Assembly: GCF_021696945.1 (NCBI RefSeq)
Contig: NZ_JACYHE010000068.1
Coordinates: forward strand, 1 to 32,819
Direction of reading: 5' to 3'
Origin: Streptomyces sp. JJ36
GTDB lineage: Bacteria; Actinomycetota; Actinomycetes; Streptomycetales; Streptomycetaceae
DNA length: 32,819 nucleotides
Position 1 is the first letter of the stretch, and each line of letters starts with the position of its first letter. The notes beneath the pieces are model-generated. The model was given only the letters and a program-made list of their open reading frames with translations, was not told the origin of the DNA and searched no databases. Made by a program: the position numbers and the translations under genes. Below, one piece after another: positions 31,695-32,819 of this stretch.

Positions 31695-32360
31695 ATGCAG
31701 GACGAGGTGCGCTCGGACGCCCACCTGCTGTGGGACTACCAGCTGATGCACCACGAGCCGCGCCCCTGCTCGGTCGGCATCGGCCTGGGCAGTCACGATC
31801 TCGGCGTCGCCGACACCACGGTGGACCTGTACCGGCGCGGGATGCTGCCACTCATCGTCTTCACCGGGGCCACCAGCCGCACGACCCGTGAGCGCATGCC
31901 ACGAGGCGAAGCCGAGCACTACCGGGAACGCGCCCTGGAACTGGGCGTGCCCGCCTCGGCCGTCCTGGTGGAGCCGAACGCCCGCAACACCGGCGAGAAC
32001 ATCCGCTTCTCCCGCGCCATGCTCGAAGAGCACGACGTCCCAGTGTCCTCGGTGCTGCTCGTCAGCAAGCCGTACGAGGAGCGCCGGGCCTACGCCACGG
32101 CCCGCAAGCTGTGGCCGGCCATCGAGGTCATCAGCGCCTCCACACCCATGACCCTCGACCAGTACGTGGAAGCCATAGGCAACGCCCACCTGGTCATCGA
32201 CATGCTCGTGGGCTCCCTTCAACGGCTGATCATCTACCCGGCCCAAGGCTTCATGATCGAGCAAGCGATCCCCGCCGAAGTCGAAGCAGCGTACGAGCGC
32301 CTGTGCGCACGAGGCTTCACCAGCCGACTCGTGCCCGGCACAGCCGGGACCGGTGAGTAG
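31695..32360 (+). CDS. YdcF/SanA-like (DUF218) family protein
   Basis: From ATG 31695, 2 bp after the GntR stop with AAGGAG upstream, the product has 221 residues. The DUF218 pattern is visible: GIGLGSHDLGVADTTVDLYR, LIVFTGATS, GEAEHYRERALELGVP, and VEPNARNTGENIRFSR. No signal peptide or membrane helix is present, so it is a cytoplasmic form, unlike envelope SanA. The biochemical role of soluble members is unsettled. It is translationally close to the GntR gene and probably shares its promoter. The stop is joined to the second copy of the 32-bp motif. Confidence 0.85.
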   Translation: MQDEVRSDAHLLWDYQLMHHEPRPCSVGIGLGSHDLGVADTTVDLYRRGMLPLIVFTGATSRTTRERMPRGEAEHYRERALELGVPASAVLVEPNARNTGENIRFSRAMLEEHDVPVSSVLLVSKPYEERRAYATARKLWPAIEVISASTPMTLDQYVEAIGNAHLVIDMLVGSLQRLIIYPAQGFMIEQAIPAEVEAAYERLCARGFTSRLVPGTAGTGE

Positions 32361-32385
32361 AAACCTTCTCCACGGGTTCAAGGGC
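32354..32385 (+). repeat. stop-linked 32-bp motif, copy 2
   Basis: This is the counterpart of 28228-28259, again overlapping the stop codon of a gene. It is followed after 18 bp by a hairpin (32404-32424). Confidence 0.8.
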
Positions 32386-32403
32386 TCGCTCCGCTCGCCG
32401 CGC

Positions 32404-32424
32404 GGCCCGGCTCGCCGCCGGGCC
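32404..32424 (+). terminator. 8-bp hairpin after motif copy 2
   Basis: GGCCCGGC and GCCGGGCC pair around TCGCC. The position relative to the motif matches copy 1, although the sequence differs. The next 80 bp (to 32503) are GC-rich and show no gene. Confidence 0.65.
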
Positions 32425-32503
32425 GACGCTCCTGTCTCCGCCCCGCTCCGGCCCGGCCGCCGGCCCGCGCGCGGAGGCGAGCCACAGAAGAGGGCACCAT
32501 CGT

Positions 32504-32678
32504 GGCTGGGGCGGTCGGCTCCACGGCTTTAGGCAGCCACCTTGGGGCGAGCCTCTAAGATCGGGGCCCACATCGGGCTTTAGCGGGCAGGCTAGGAGCT
32601 GCCCGAGTCGCGGCAAGCTTACGGGCCCCCGATCTCTCGCCCCATGGCAGCTCCAGCCCAAACCCGCTCTACCGACCT
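32504..32678. repeat. structured repeat element, copy 2 (candidate ncRNA)
   Basis: This 175-bp copy aligns end to end with 28761-28937. It keeps GGTCGG/CCGACC (32513-32518 with 32672-32677), GGGGCGAG/CTCGCCCC (32544-32551 with 32636-32643), the long stem AGATCGGGGCCC (32558-32569 with 32623-32635, one bulge), and hairpin CGGGCAG/CTGCCCG (32584-32590 with 32599-32605). The hairpin loop sequence differs but its length (8 nt) is the same. The GGCTTT stem has one mismatch here. Confidence 0.75.
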
Positions 32679-32758
32679 TCGCCTGCTTCTTCGGTGTTCG
32701 CACACTGCGGTGCCCACAGCCAAACTGCCCCAACCGCGGCGACCCAGCCAGCCAGCAC

Positions 32759-32775
32759 CTTCCTAACTTAGGAAG
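32759..32775. promoter_or_regulatory. palindrome near the right edge
   Basis: CTTCCTAA and TTAGGAAG flank a single C. A third TTAGGA follows at 32779-32784, 11 bp from the one inside the palindrome. It looks like an operator in an AT-richer patch, probably upstream of a gene beyond the window. Confidence 0.45.
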
Positions 32776-32819
32776 TGGTTAGGAGGTCCCACTACCGCCA
32801 AACCCGCAGGTCAGCCCCA

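Noticed and set aside
28761..32678. Retron ncRNA
   Set aside because: The long stem is suggestive, but no reverse transcriptase or typical msr/msd order is visible in the window.
32317..32733. Minus-strand ORF of 138 codons at the right end
   Set aside because: It runs through the structured repeat and the 32-bp motif and has a low-complexity Arg/Gly/Pro product with no family pattern.

Overview
The window is chromosomal DNA of a high-GC actinomycete, almost certainly Streptomyces or a close relative. The grounds are roughly 70-75% GC with strong GC3 bias, many GTG starts and 4-nt stop/start overlaps, a dnaK-grpE-dnaJ-hspR operon carrying a perfect HAIR operator, a SARP regulator, a complete Mrp antiporter operon, and an XRE regulator beside a histidine-kinase-like ATPase.

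Left part (1-4.9 kb). A SARP regulator cut by the window edge follows a small exported peptide gene on the minus strand. A GPP34 gene lies on the plus strand. A four-gene minus-strand cluster (4540 to 2373) encodes three Roadblock/LC7-type proteins and a DUF4388-like protein, with no GTPase, kinase or DUF742 gene as a conservon would have. Middle (4.9-21.2 kb). The chaperone operon is followed by a membrane PP2C phosphatase, then a divergent EtfD-like membrane Fe-S reductase and mrpA(B)CDEFG, in which each gene overlaps the next by 4 nt. A Yip1-family membrane protein closes this part. 21.3-24.8 kb (minus strand) holds a secreted SGNH/ricin-B hydrolase, a phosphoribosyltransferase, dcd and a small zinc-ribbon protein.

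Right part (25.0-32.8 kb) is accessory DNA inserted at a tRNA-Gly(CCC) gene. The last 44 bp of the tRNA, including CCA, recur exactly at 30815-30858, giving att sites around a 5.7-kb island. The island holds an XRE regulator overlapping an ABM-like monooxygenase gene, a divergent ATP-binding protein with two hypothetical genes, a SANT-like small protein, and a lower-GC PIN-like nuclease gene. No integrase is visible. Paired CGTGCCCG repeats with an 11-bp period sit inside both ends, and a different pair (GCACCAG, also 11 bp) sits just right of the second att site. This suggests a second element in tandem, carrying an apparently 5'-truncated GntR gene and a YdcF-family gene.

The most unusual feature is a duplicated non-coding module, one copy per presumed element. 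A 32-bp motif fused to a stop codon is followed by a hairpin, and further on by a ~176-bp element. That element folds into a long stem with conserved side hairpins and variable loops (28761-28937 and 32504-32678). It looks like an undescribed structured RNA or DNA element.
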